Shown here: piece after piece, positions 1 to 8,827 of the stretch
Layout of the letters: every line of letters begins with the position of its first letter
Position numbering within the stretch: position 1 is the first letter of the stretch
Source of the DNA: Pseudanabaena sp. PCC 7367
GTDB lineage: Bacteria; Cyanobacteriota; Cyanobacteriia; Pseudanabaenales; Pseudanabaenaceae
Length of the DNA: 64,000 bases
Direction: 5' to 3'
NCBI RefSeq assembly: GCF_000317065.1
Contig: NC_019701.1
Span: 2,418,501-2,482,500 of the forward strand
Notes under the pieces: model-generated
Databases searched by the model: none
Seen by the model: the letters and a program-made list of their open reading frames with translations, nothing else
Told to the model about the DNA's origin: nothing
Program-made: the position numbers and the translations under genes

Positions 1-2
1 AA

Positions 3-596
3 CAGCAGCTAGAGACCCAGAAAAGCCAGGCCAGCAATCTAGAAACCCGCCTGACTGAGTTGCGCCACCGCCAGCAGATTCACCAGGAACTGCAATATGC
101 CTTTGGTAAAAATGGCATCCAGGCTTTGATGATCGAAACGATGCTGCCACAAATCGAAGCAGAAACGAATATTTTGTTAGCTAAGCTCAGCAATCATCAA
201 TTACATGTCAGGTTTATTACCCAAAAGGCGGGCAAACGCAGCGATCGCTTGATCGATACCCTTGATATTGAAATTGCCGATAGCCAGGGCACCCGCCCCT
301 ATGAAACCTATTCCGGTGGTGAGTCGTTCCGGATTAACTTTGCGATTCGGCTGGCGCTGTCGCGGGTATTGGCACAGCGGGTTGGTGGTAAGCTGCAAAC
401 GTTGATCATTGATGAAGGGTTTAGTACCCAGGATCATGAGGGCTGCGATCGGTTGGTGGCCGCGATTAATGCGATCGCTGGTGACTTTGCCTGTATTTTA
501 GTAATTACCCACATGCCGCAGCTAAAGGAAGCATTTAGCCACCTCATAGAAGTGAGCAAGACAAACATGGGATCAAAAATTAATCTTGTCGCCTAA
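3..596 (+). CDS. sbcC: Exonuclease SbcC (Rad50-like ATPase), C-terminal part
   Basis: The reading frame is open from the left edge, so the gene is cut at its 5' end. The first residues are Gln/Glu/Leu-rich, as expected for the return strand of a long coiled coil. The remainder is the C-terminal ABC-ATPase lobe of the SMC/Rad50/SbcC family. The signature motif YSGGES lies near base 310 and the Walker B segment LIIDEGFSTQD near base 405-435, followed by LVITHMPQL (H-loop). With SbcD, such proteins form an ATP-dependent nuclease acting on DNA hairpins and ends. Rad50/RecN-like SMC proteins share the motifs, but the long coil directly before YSGGES and the FSTQD wording favour SbcC. The sbcD partner is not in the window. 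Confidence 0.85.
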   Translation, partial: QQLETQKSQASNLETRLTELRHRQQIHQELQYAFGKNGIQALMIETMLPQIEAETNILLAKLSNHQLHVRFITQKAGKRSDRLIDTLDIEIADSQGTRPYETYSGGESFRINFAIRLALSRVLAQRVGGKLQTLIIDEGFSTQDHEGCDRLVAAINAIAGDFACILVITHMPQLKEAFSHLIEVSKTNMGSKINLVA

Positions 597-1043
597 CCAT
601 TGCCGTTATATTGTATTAACAATGGAAATAGTGCATAAACGGAGCTTCCAATTATCTGGACTGGTGGCTTTGCCAATTAGCGCTAAATTTCGATCAAAGC
701 TATCAAACCGCCATAATCATTAGCCTAGCGATCTGGAACTATAGAACTATAGTGAGTGACTAGATCCCAGGATTAATTAGGCATGTCAAGCTAGACATTT
801 AATTAAAGCAGTCTTTAGCTTACTGAAACAATAACGTTCCTAAGCAACCAACACAACGTTTATGGCAATCTTGTAATAGTGATTGATGCGGCTACTCCTA
901 CAATTTGGTTTAGCTCTTGCAGGGTTTGAACTTTATTTGAGAATTTACTAGTCCAAAGAGTTTTTTGACTAGCCTAGTCTTGCTTGCATAGACTGTTTGA
1001 CTGCGTTTGTGAATATTGACCCAACCTATGTGGATAGACAAAA
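597..1043. other. Intergenic region with no gene seen
   Basis: This 447-base AT-rich gap separates the sbcC stop from the response-regulator start. I see no convincing ORF or RNA gene. It contains a direct 8-bp duplication (GAACTATA at 736-743 and 744-751). The promoter of the downstream regulator presumably lies here but I could not fix it. Confidence 0.6.
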
Positions 1044-3521
1044 ATGAGAATACTGGTTATTGATGTAGATGAGCAGATCGTTACCTCAATTACTGAAGTT
1101 TTGAGTCAGCATCGTCACTTAGTTGATTCAGCCTCAGACTTCAATCAGGGTTGGGATCAAATCCAAGCGTTTGAATATGATCTGCTAATTTTATCGTTTA
1201 CTCTTGCTGAGCAATCCAGCCAATTGGGTGAATTAGGTAAATCATGCGAATCAAGTAAATCAGAGGGGCTTAGACTGTGCCAACGGCTACGCCAGGAAAA
1301 GTATCAAATGCCGATCCTGATGCTAGGGAACCAGAATGATGCGATCGTGGCTGCCCAAGCCCTTGATGCAGGTGCCGATGACTATTTAGCCCAACCATTT
1401 GAATGGCCAGAATTTTTAGCTAGATTCAGAGCCCTGTTGCGCCGTAATAGCACCACAGTAACACCAACTTTGCAGTGGGGACAACTCGAATTAGATCCAA
1501 TTAGTTGTAAAGTGACCTATATTGAAGCGCCAGTCAACCTGAGACCCAGGGAATATAAATTATTAGAGCTATTTATGCGCAATCGCAATCGCATCTTTAG
1601 CTGTGGCGCAATTCTCGATCGGCTCTGGTCATTTGATGATCCACCGGGGGAAGAAACAATCAGAGCCCACATCAAAGGGCTACGTCAGAAATTGAGGGCC
1701 GTTGGCGCTGCTGATCTAATCGAGACGGTCTATGGTTTGGGTTACCGACTCAGGGCGATCGAAAAAAGCGATCCTGCTCTGGCCGATCCTAAAACGGCAG
1801 AAGTAGTTCAGATTAAGATGATTCCTAGTTTGCAGCAGGCGTTGTCTCGCACCTGGGAGAGAATTAAACCCACCATTATCAATAAACTGGCTAGTTTTGA
1901 GCAAGCTCTGCAAGCGATCGAGTCCGGTGACCTAGACCGACAAATCTGCCGGGAAACCCAGGCTGATGTACAGGAATTAGCTAATCTGCTGATTGCTTTT
2001 CAAGCCGAGAAAGCTACCAAAATTGCCAATCAAATCAGTGACTTCTTTGGCGATCAATTGGTGGAATCCAATAATGGCCAGGTACAGATCACGCAAAAGC
2101 AAGATATAAATATAAATCAGTTGATGATTGACCTGCGCCAAGAGCTCGATCGGATTGATCTGGTCGATCGCCATGCCGAGGTGGGGCATGGGGCCACTGA
2201 TTCAACTTCAACCGATTGCTGTGGTGATGATGAAAATGCTCAAGAGCCCGACACGCGATCGCGCTTATATCTAGTTGAAAGCGATGCCGAACTGGTGGAA
2301 AAGCTCCTGTGGGAAGCCACAATCCGCGATATTAATTTAGAGGCTTTCCCGGATACCAATGCAGCACGTAGGGCGATCGAACAGCAGTGGCCGGATATTT
2401 TACTACTCAATCCCAATTGCAGCCGCTCCGTTGAAGATGGGCTGACTTTGCTGACCGAATTAACCAATCTAACTCCTGCGATCCCGGTGGTGGTTATTTC
2501 CGAACAAGGGGATATTGATACTCGTCTTGAGGCAATGCGCCTGGGATGTCGAGCTTTTATCCAAAAGCCCTCATTGCCCGATCATACGATCGAAGTTATC
2601 GTTCAAATTCTGCAAGAAACCGAGGATTGTCTGGCCAAAGTATTAGCAGTGAATGGCGATCAGAAAAGCCTGGGCATTCTCAGAGCCTTGATGGAGCCCT
2701 GGGGGATGCAGTTAACTACATTGAGCAATCCACTGCATTTCTGGGAAGTGCTAGAAAAGGTGTCGCCAGATCTGTTGCTGCTGGATCTAGAAATGCCACA
2801 CATCAATGGCTTTGAGTTATGTCAATTGGTGCGGAATGCACCGCGCTGGTCGGGCTTACCGATTATTTTCCTGTCTAAGCAAACCCAAACCAGTACCCTC
2901 CGGCAAATGTTCAGTGCTGGCGCGGATGACTTTGTCAGTAAGCCGATCGCTGGGCCAGAATTGATTACGCGTATTTTTAACCGGATTGAACGAAATCAAT
3001 TGTTCCGTCGATTGGCTGAACGTGATTCTCTCACCCAACTTCCTAATCGCGCTAAATTTAGTCTTCATCTTAAACGATTACTGGGAATTGCCGAGCAGCG
3101 GGGCAAGGTTGTAGATATTGGTATGATTGCGATCAATGAGCTAGGGCAAATTAACCAGCAATTTGGGTTTGCGATCGGCGATGCCATAATTCGTCAGTCG
3201 GCTGAATTACTCAAAAGATACTTCTGCAACGAGGATATGGTGGGGCGGTGGAGTGGCCGCAAATTTATTGTCTCTATGTATGATATGGAGCCAGGCATAG
3301 GACGCAAAAGAATCGAAGAAGCTGTTTTTGCCCTAAAAAATAAGCCATTTGTAACCACCGAAAGGAAAAAGTTCCACACTGATTTTAGTGGCGGCTTAGC
3401 CAGTTTCCCTGCTGATGGTGAAAACCTCGAGTCCCTTTCTGCGATCGCCGAAGCGGATTTACACCAATCCAGGGTTAAATCTAGAGATGCAAAACAACCC
3501 AGCCAAATTGCTGCTACTTAA
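1044..3521 (+). CDS. Multi-receiver winged-helix regulator with degenerate GGDEF domain
   Basis: The 825-residue protein reads, in order: receiver 1 (about 1-125), OmpR/PhoB-type winged helix (about 143-238, ending in ETVYGLGYRL), a helical Hpt-like segment without a usable His (about 265-375), receiver 2 (about 407-525), receiver 3 (about 540-650) and a C-terminal GGDEF-type domain (about 655-800). Receiver 1 has Ser51 where the phospho-acceptor Asp should be and Gln117 in place of the conserved Lys. Receiver 2 has Asn456 in place of Asp. Only receiver 3 keeps Asp581 (LLLLDLEMP) and its Lys. The GGDEF signature reads SGRKF (737-741), so cyclase activity is unlikely. The likely role is a cytoplasmic transcription factor that integrates signals through receiver 3. 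No partner kinase is adjacent. Confidence 0.85.
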   Translation: MRILVIDVDEQIVTSITEVLSQHRHLVDSASDFNQGWDQIQAFEYDLLILSFTLAEQSSQLGELGKSCESSKSEGLRLCQRLRQEKYQMPILMLGNQNDAIVAAQALDAGADDYLAQPFEWPEFLARFRALLRRNSTTVTPTLQWGQLELDPISCKVTYIEAPVNLRPREYKLLELFMRNRNRIFSCGAILDRLWSFDDPPGEETIRAHIKGLRQKLRAVGAADLIETVYGLGYRLRAIEKSDPALADPKTAEVVQIKMIPSLQQALSRTWERIKPTIINKLASFEQALQAIESGDLDRQICRETQADVQELANLLIAFQAEKATKIANQISDFFGDQLVESNNGQVQITQKQDININQLMIDLRQELDRIDLVDRHAEVGHGATDSTSTDCCGDDENAQEPDTRSRLYLVESDAELVEKLLWEATIRDINLEAFPDTNAARRAIEQQWPDILLLNPNCSRSVEDGLTLLTELTNLTPAIPVVVISEQGDIDTRLEAMRLGCRAFIQKPSLPDHTIEVIVQILQETEDCLAKVLAVNGDQKSLGILRALMEPWGMQLTTLSNPLHFWEVLEKVSPDLLLLDLEMPHINGFELCQLVRNAPRWSGLPIIFLSKQTQTSTLRQMFSAGADDFVSKPIAGPELITRIFNRIERNQLFRRLAERDSLTQLPNRAKFSLHLKRLLGIAEQRGKVVDIGMIAINELGQINQQFGFAIGDAIIRQSAELLKRYFCNEDMVGRWSGRKFIVSMYDMEPGIGRKRIEEAVFALKNKPFVTTERKKFHTDFSGGLASFPADGENLESLSAIAEADLHQSRVKSRDAKQPSQIAAT

Positions 3522-3907
3522 ATTACTTAGCCTAAGTTGTTTGCTCAACTTCATCGAGATAAATCAATGGATTAAGTAGATTGCACCCATGGAGGGGTTT
3601 TATTATTTCTTAAGATTGTTTAAAATAATGTTGCTTAATTTGCGATTTAGCTTTGGCTATTTAGCAATTAGCTATGTGTAGTGGCAGCAAAATTGCCCCA
3701 ATTATATTAGCTTGCGATCTTCGCATAATCTAGATTTTGGGCTGGCAAATGGTGATTGGTAAGCAAGATTAGCAGGTTTGACGATCTAGTCTTTGCTGAA
3801 TATTTTGGGTATCTAAGAGGGGATAAATGCACGCCAGACACGGGCTCATTTTGAATCTGAGGTGTTTCTGGTGCGTATAAATTTATATAGGACGGCAAAG
3901 ATAGGAG
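3522..3907. other. Intergenic region with no gene seen
   Basis: This 386-base gap precedes the STAS gene. A short ACCC/GGGT hairpin followed by TTTTATT at about 3585-3604 could be a weak terminator for the upstream regulator, but the stem is only four pairs. Nothing else was recognised. Confidence 0.5.
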
Positions 3908-3913
3908 ATGGTT

Positions 3914-4318
3914 ATGATTGGAGTGAAAGACGCTACGGCTTGTCCAGTCGTCAAAATGATTAAACCAAACGGTAGGATTGATCGCAGTAATTATAAAGAT
4001 ATTTATCGGCAGGCGATCGCTGTGATCGAAACTGCTCAACCCAGCTTAAATGAGCAAGCTGATTTCATCCTTGTGGATATGCAAGATGTGCGATTGATTG
4101 ATAGCTGTGGCTTGGGAACCCTAATCGCATTGCTTAAAGCTGCCCGCATCAATGGCAAGCAACTAGCTTTATGCTCAATCCGGCCGAATGTGAAGATGCT
4201 GCTGGGGCTGACCTCTGCATTTAAAGTTTTTAATGTTTTCCCAAGCGATCGCCACTTTTGGGTTGATTTAGAGCGGTTCACCTCAGATGCATGTCCATTA
4301 GCTACCGTTGCTGCCTAG
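3914..4318 (+). CDS. STAS-domain protein (anti-anti-sigma factor-like)
   Basis: This is a roughly 134-residue single-domain STAS protein. The centre contains VDMQDVRLIDSCGLGTLIAL, in which the Ser of the DSCGLG loop occupies the position phosphorylated in SpoIIAA/RsbV-type antagonists. Such proteins switch partner kinases (RsbW-like) or other regulators by reversible phosphorylation. I chose the ATG at 3914 over 3908 because AGGAG at 3903-3907 lies 6 bases before 3914 and would abut 3908. No RsbW or sigma-factor gene is next to it, so the partner is unknown. The following MscS gene is 119 bases away and may or may not be co-transcribed. Confidence 0.85.
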   Translation: MIGVKDATACPVVKMIKPNGRIDRSNYKDIYRQAIAVIETAQPSLNEQADFILVDMQDVRLIDSCGLGTLIALLKAARINGKQLALCSIRPNVKMLLGLTSAFKVFNVFPSDRHFWVDLERFTSDACPLATVAA

Positions 4319-4343
4319 ATAAATATACGCAAGAATATATCGC

Positions 4344-4363
4344 AAGGATACATAAGGATACAT
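4344..4363. repeat. 10-bp perfect tandem duplication
   Basis: AAGGATACAT occurs twice head to tail between the STAS and MscS genes. It is one of many such short duplications in the window's intergenic DNA. Confidence 0.9.
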
Positions 4364-4437
4364 AGGGAATTAAGCTATAAGTAGCGATCGACCAGAAAGA
4401 CTAAGATCGCCTGCCTAAGTAATAAATTCCCCACCCA

Positions 4438-5361
4438 ATGTCCAACATCCTAGAACCACTCCAAGAACTAATTGCCAATCCGATCGTAGTCAAAATCCTG
4501 GTGGCAATTATTGGTTTGATTGCGATCGCTTTTTTCTTTCGGCTTCTGCAACGATCGCTCCCCCGTTATATCAAGGATGCCGACACCCGCTATCGTGCCC
4601 GTAAAACGATCGGCTTGGCTGGCTATATCTTGATGATTATTTTTGTGGCCAGTGTGTTTGGTGATAGCCTGGGACAACTGGCGGTGATCTTTGGCGCGAT
4701 CGGTGCGGGGATTGCCTTTGCGCTCCAAGAGGTGATCACCAGTATTGCAGGGTGGGTAGCGATCTCGTTGGGGCAATATTATCAACCGGGCGATCGAATT
4801 TTGTTGGGTGGGGTTCGTGGTGATGTCATTGATATTACGGTGCTACGCACAACCGTGATGGAATGCGGCGATTGGGTTGAGGGGGATTTGTATAATGGCC
4901 GGATCGTGCGGATTGCCAATAGCTTTGTGTTCAAAGAACCAGTGTTTAACTATTCTGCCGACTTCCCTTTTTTGTGGGATGAATTGGTGATTCCGTTGAA
5001 TTATAACAGCGATCGCAAACTAGCTAGAGAACTACTGAACCAGGCTGTATGTGAGGTGATGGGCGATTATATTGAATATGCCCTGAACGAATGGAAAACA
5101 ATGGTGCGGAAGTATTTAATTGAGGATGCAAGGGTTGAACCAATCATTTCGATCGCAGCTAAAGATAGCTGGATGGAATATACAGTTCGCTATGTGGTGG
5201 ACTATAAGGAACGACGCGGCCGGAAGGATATGCTATTTGATTTGATCCTTGACAAAATTGATGCGACAAATGGTAAGGTGCAACTGCCTACGGCAACATT
5301 GGAACTGGTGCGAACTTCGCAATTGAAGGTGCGATTAGATCCAGCGGAACGATCGCTGTAA
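4438..5361 (+). CDS. MscS-family small-conductance mechanosensitive channel
   Basis: The 307-residue inner-membrane protein has transmembrane helices at about 18-36 and 60-78, then a Gly/Ala-rich pore helix (about 80-105, GAIGAGIAFALQ). The MscS beta domain follows (about 108-180, with QYYQPGDRILLGG and the SFVFKEPVFNYS segment) and a C-terminal alpha/beta vestibule region. The pattern of small residues in the pore helix is characteristic of MscS. Members open under membrane tension and release solutes on hypo-osmotic shock. The length is normal for the short MscS class. The ATG at 4438 is the first in frame, and no strong Shine-Dalgarno is visible. No signalling-domain fusion is present. Confidence 0.88.
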   Translation: MSNILEPLQELIANPIVVKILVAIIGLIAIAFFFRLLQRSLPRYIKDADTRYRARKTIGLAGYILMIIFVASVFGDSLGQLAVIFGAIGAGIAFALQEVITSIAGWVAISLGQYYQPGDRILLGGVRGDVIDITVLRTTVMECGDWVEGDLYNGRIVRIANSFVFKEPVFNYSADFPFLWDELVIPLNYNSDRKLARELLNQAVCEVMGDYIEYALNEWKTMVRKYLIEDARVEPIISIAAKDSWMEYTVRYVVDYKERRGRKDMLFDLILDKIDATNGKVQLPTATLELVRTSQLKVRLDPAERSL

Positions 5362-5634
5362 CTATAACTATGAACAAGCAAATAAAAGACCAGTCATTCA
5401 GGACTAGTCTCAATTTAAGCTGTCTTTCTATGGGCTATAGGCGCAGTAATCAAATAGAGAGCCGATCGCTACTAAACAAACAGACAATTAATTCTTGGTT
5501 ACAGGCGATCATGCTTTTTCTGCTTCAATTCAGCGTTTTGAATCAAGGTTCAGAACCAGAGCCAAAATAGCGATCGCCCCAATCACCTCAATCATCGTGA
5601 TATTAACAAATTGACTTAATATCTCCCTAACTGA

Positions 5635-6543
5635 CTAACCGACTGAAGTAACCAGAGGAGAATCTATCGCCACAGAGAATAGATTATTGAATACATTTGC
5701 CTGGTTGGTATCTAGAACCACTCCTAGAATCTGGCCATTGAAACTAATAATCGTGTCATTAGTTGCTGCCCCAGCAATATTCGTTGTATCAGATAGACCT
5801 ACGGTGAATCTGCTTGCGCCAGCAATAATAATATAGTCACCAGCGCCAGAACTAAAGTCCAAAATCCGATCGGCAGCTTGGGCATTGGCAGCCAGGACAT
5901 CAGCACGTAGGATAAACGCATCAGCACCACCGCCGCCCTGGAGACTATCGCTACCAAAATCGCCAACTAGAACATCTGAGCCGTTATTGCCAAAGAGCAG
6001 ATCATTACCCTGCCCGCCACGCACAAAATCATTCCCACTGCCGCCAGAGACCTGATCATTATCACGATTGCCGTTGACAATGTCATTCCCAGAGTCGCCA
6101 AACACAAAGTCATTATCCCGGCCACCACGCAGGTAATCATAGCCATTACTACCAGTGAGCTGATCGCTGCCCCGGTTGCCATTCACTACGTCATTGTCGA
6201 TAGAACCAAAAACAACATCATTGCCATTGAGTGCGCGAATCCCACCGGACTGAACTGGCCCAAATCCTGACCAGGTAGGCACATTCTCCGTATCATTATT
6301 ATTAGTGAAGTCCCGAAATGCGCTTTCATTGGGAACAACGGCTGCCCCTTGAGTGATAGTGAATAGATAATTGAATAGGTTTAAACCAGTAAAGTCAGGG
6401 TTGGGTTCGGTGTAGAGGGCAACAGGGGTTGGTGGTGCAGCGGGAATCGTGCCAACACTAGGATGAATGATCGGAGCCGAAAAATTAATATTGCCGTTAT
6501 TATCATCGGAAATAGTGCCGCCGAGAAAAGTTATATTTACCAT
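5635..6543 (-). CDS. RTX-type calcium-binding repeat protein (paralogue 1)
   Basis: The 302-residue protein has an N-terminal segment of about 100 residues without a known fold, beginning MVNITFLGGTISDDN. A block of glycine/aspartate nonapeptides (GGxGNDxxxG type, about 105-215, for example GGRDNDFVFG and GGSGNDFVRG) follows, then a C-terminal domain of about 85 residues with ADRILDFSSGAGDYI. Such repeats bind calcium as a parallel beta roll, and the proteins usually leave the cell by type I secretion using an uncleaved C-terminal signal. No signal peptide is visible, in agreement with this. A close paralogue lies 551 bases upstream on the same strand. The function is unknown; a surface or S-layer-like protein is possible. 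Confidence 0.85.
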   Translation of the reverse strand: MVNITFLGGTISDDNNGNINFSAPIIHPSVGTIPAAPPTPVALYTEPNPDFTGLNLFNYLFTITQGAAVVPNESAFRDFTNNNDTENVPTWSGFGPVQSGGIRALNGNDVVFGSIDNDVVNGNRGSDQLTGSNGYDYLRGGRDNDFVFGDSGNDIVNGNRDNDQVSGGSGNDFVRGGQGNDLLFGNNGSDVLVGDFGSDSLQGGGGADAFILRADVLAANAQAADRILDFSSGAGDYIIIAGASRFTVGLSDTTNIAGAATNDTIISFNGQILGVVLDTNQANVFNNLFSVAIDSPLVTSVG

Positions 6544-7094
6544 GGGTTAAAAATTTGAGGTGTTTACTTAAATCGTTGAATTATTTCTAAATTACTTAAA
6601 CTGTAAGTAATTGTTTTGTTAGATGGAAGCAAAGCCAAAATCTGCTAGAGCGAATCAGCTAGCTCGCCCTAACTAAATGACTAATACCAATCTTAAGGAA
6701 TAAGAATATGCGAAGAAGTGAGTCAAAACACCAATTACCAGTATTTGTGATCACTCGTCTTTGTGATCACTTCGCAAGTTGAACTTAACCGAACCCTATA
6801 TCCGTCAATTAATACCTTGGCTTACCTTAAGGTTTATTTATCGAGAACATTTAAGACAACTAATCAACCAGCCCAGATTATATTACTATCTTCAGACTTA
6901 TGCCATAGGCCATCTTGTGGATGGAGAAGATCAATTAAATAGTATTCAACAAGTATCCAACAAGTATCCAACAAATAAATATATCCCGGCTTGCAGGGAA
7001 GACGGGATACGGGCGGAGATTCTTATATTACTGATTTGTAACCTAATCAAACAGAGAAAAAGCGAATATGCTTGATTCTTCTTTATTCTTTTTT
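6544..7094. other. Intergenic spacer between the two RTX paralogues
   Basis: The 551-base spacer is AT-rich. It holds an 11-bp unit CAACAAGTATC in two full copies and part of a third (6947-6975). A perfect 7-bp inverted repeat TATCCCG/CGGGATA at 6982-6988 and 7003-7009 could form a hairpin in transcripts of either strand. An open frame at 6779-7075 starts with TTG, lacks a ribosome site and resembles no family I know, so I do not call it a gene. The promoter of the downstream RTX gene should lie near 6550-6700. Confidence 0.55.
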
Positions 7095-8021
7095 TTAACC
7101 GATCGAAGTTACCAAAGCAGAATCCAAGCCAACGGAGTAGAAATTATTAAACACATCACCAGCGCTGGTTTCCAATACTACGCCTAGCACTTGGCCACTA
7201 AATGTGATTACCGTATCACTCCCACCAGCACCATCAATATTGCGGGAATCATCCAGGCCGATCGTATTGCGGCTTGCTCCATTGGCAACAATATAGTCAC
7301 CTTCACCAGGATTGAAATCCAGAATCCAATCAGCGGCGAATTCATTCTGAGAAAGATTACTTTCGCCAAAGAAGCTGTCGGTGCGGAAGAAGAAGGCATC
7401 AGCATCTAAGCCACCAGAAAGGCGATCGGTGCCAACATCGCCAATTAGGATATCTTCACCATTGCCACCAAAGAGGGAATCATTGTCCTTGCCACCGCGC
7501 AGGAAATCATTGCCATCTTCGCCGAAAATCTGGTCATTGCCGCGATTGCCATTGAGAATATCATTCCCATTGAAACCAAATATTAAATCATTATCACGGC
7601 CGCCACGCAAATAGTCATAGCCAGCGCCACCAAAGAGTTGATCTGCGCCTAGATTGCCATTGACCACATCATTATCAGTGGAGCCATTGATAATATCGTC
7701 GCCATTAAGGGCTCTGATGCCGCCGGATCTAACGGGGCCAAAGCCCGACCAGTTGGGCACAACTTCGTTATCATTGTTGTTGGTGTAGTCCAGAAAAGCA
7801 CTTTCATTGGGAACAACTGCCGCCCCTTGCACGATCGAGAATAGGTAATTCACTAGATCCAAACCTACAAAATCAGTCGTAGGTGGCGTATATAGGGCGA
7901 TCGGGGTTGGGGGTGCAGCAGGGATTGTACCAACACTAGGGTGAATAAAGGGATCTGGCAGATTGAGATTGCCAGTATTGTCATCGGAAATAGTGCCGCC
8001 AAGAAAATTTAAATTTACCAT
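7095..8021 (-). CDS. RTX-type calcium-binding repeat protein (paralogue 2)
   Basis: The 308-residue protein has the same architecture as the 5635-6543 gene. The N-terminus MVNLNFLGGTISDDNTGN and the segments HPSVGTIPAAPPTP and VVPNESAF are shared almost word for word, and calcium-binding nonapeptides occupy about residues 105-215. The C-terminal domain is also homologous (DWILDFNPGEGDYI) but carries a small insertion (FFGESNLSQNEFA). The two genes are clearly a tandem duplication that has since diverged. Secretion by a type I system is expected from the family. No such exporter is in the window. Confidence 0.85.
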   Translation of the reverse strand: MVNLNFLGGTISDDNTGNLNLPDPFIHPSVGTIPAAPPTPIALYTPPTTDFVGLDLVNYLFSIVQGAAVVPNESAFLDYTNNNDNEVVPNWSGFGPVRSGGIRALNGDDIINGSTDNDVVNGNLGADQLFGGAGYDYLRGGRDNDLIFGFNGNDILNGNRGNDQIFGEDGNDFLRGGKDNDSLFGGNGEDILIGDVGTDRLSGGLDADAFFFRTDSFFGESNLSQNEFAADWILDFNPGEGDYIVANGASRNTIGLDDSRNIDGAGGSDTVITFSGQVLGVVLETSAGDVFNNFYSVGLDSALVTSIG

Positions 8022-8827
8022 TGTTTTATTGTCCTGATTGAGTCTGAGGATTTTGGGTTAGCTTGCTAGACAATTCTTTCTTTGCGTAAGCGCATTAAAA
8101 CTGAAGCGCACGTGATTAGAGGTGGATTATGCAATTCACCGTTTACGATCGATATGCGGTTTTAGAGCCAATAAGTCGAGCTAATTAGAATGAGGCAAAT
8201 CCAGCCAGGTGGTTAGTTCTATCTGGGGATATCAGACGAAATTGCGAGGTGTTTTGTTCCCTAAATTTATGAGGGCTGCCGACGCAGTGCTTTCAATCAT
8301 ACTAGGAATAGAAATGCCGAGAATATCAAAGATGGAAAGGGATCGCGATCGTAGTGGGAAACAGTGCTCTCGCCTATGTTGCCTTAATCAGCTTGAGGTT
8401 AACGATCGCCTTTCAGTTTTCTGCAAATGGCGAAAAAACGAAAAAGACGATCGCTTAATAATTACAGTTCATGTTTTGGCGGAACTGAACTGACATAACA
8501 ACTCCCTATTACATAAGCTCCTCACGGAATAGGGATGAAGGCTTCATATGGATAAAGACTAACCGAAATGCCAAAATGTTTCATTCCCCATTTGTGCTGA
8601 CCTGAATATCCAATCCAGCTTAATTCAGTACCGCTTCGCGCAGTGACTAGTGCAGTTGCCAATCCAGCATTTGCCAGCTAAGTCTTGCATGGCTTCATAA
8701 ATCTGATTTTGACCGAATCGATTGAATCTTAATGTATGGCGATATATATGGCGATCGCTGCATTGGCAAGTTTTTAGTTGATTGCTGGTTGCAAGGTATA
8801 TGGGCTAGATCTAGCTAGAGCCGTAAG
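8022..8827. other. Intergenic region with inverted repeats, no gene called
   Basis: This 806-base gap lies between cysS and the RTX pair. It holds three potential hairpins: CAGTTC/GAACTG (8465-8470, 8482-8487), CCCTATT/AATAGGG (8504-8510, 8528-8534) and ATGAAG/CTTCAT just after. An open frame at 8209-8493 has no recognisable domain and irregular codon use, and I rejected it. The closely spaced hairpins could belong to an RNA, but no promoter stood out. Confidence 0.45.

Noticed and set aside
5370..5570. 66-codon open frame just after the MscS gene
   Set aside because: It has no ribosome site, no recognisable domain, and an irregular composition. It is probably chance.
6779..7075. 98-codon open frame between the RTX genes
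   Set aside because: It starts with TTG without a ribosome site and overlaps repeat DNA. No family resemblance.
8209..8493. 94-codon open frame in the gap before cysS
   Set aside because: Arg/Cys-rich random-looking product, no ribosome site and no domain.
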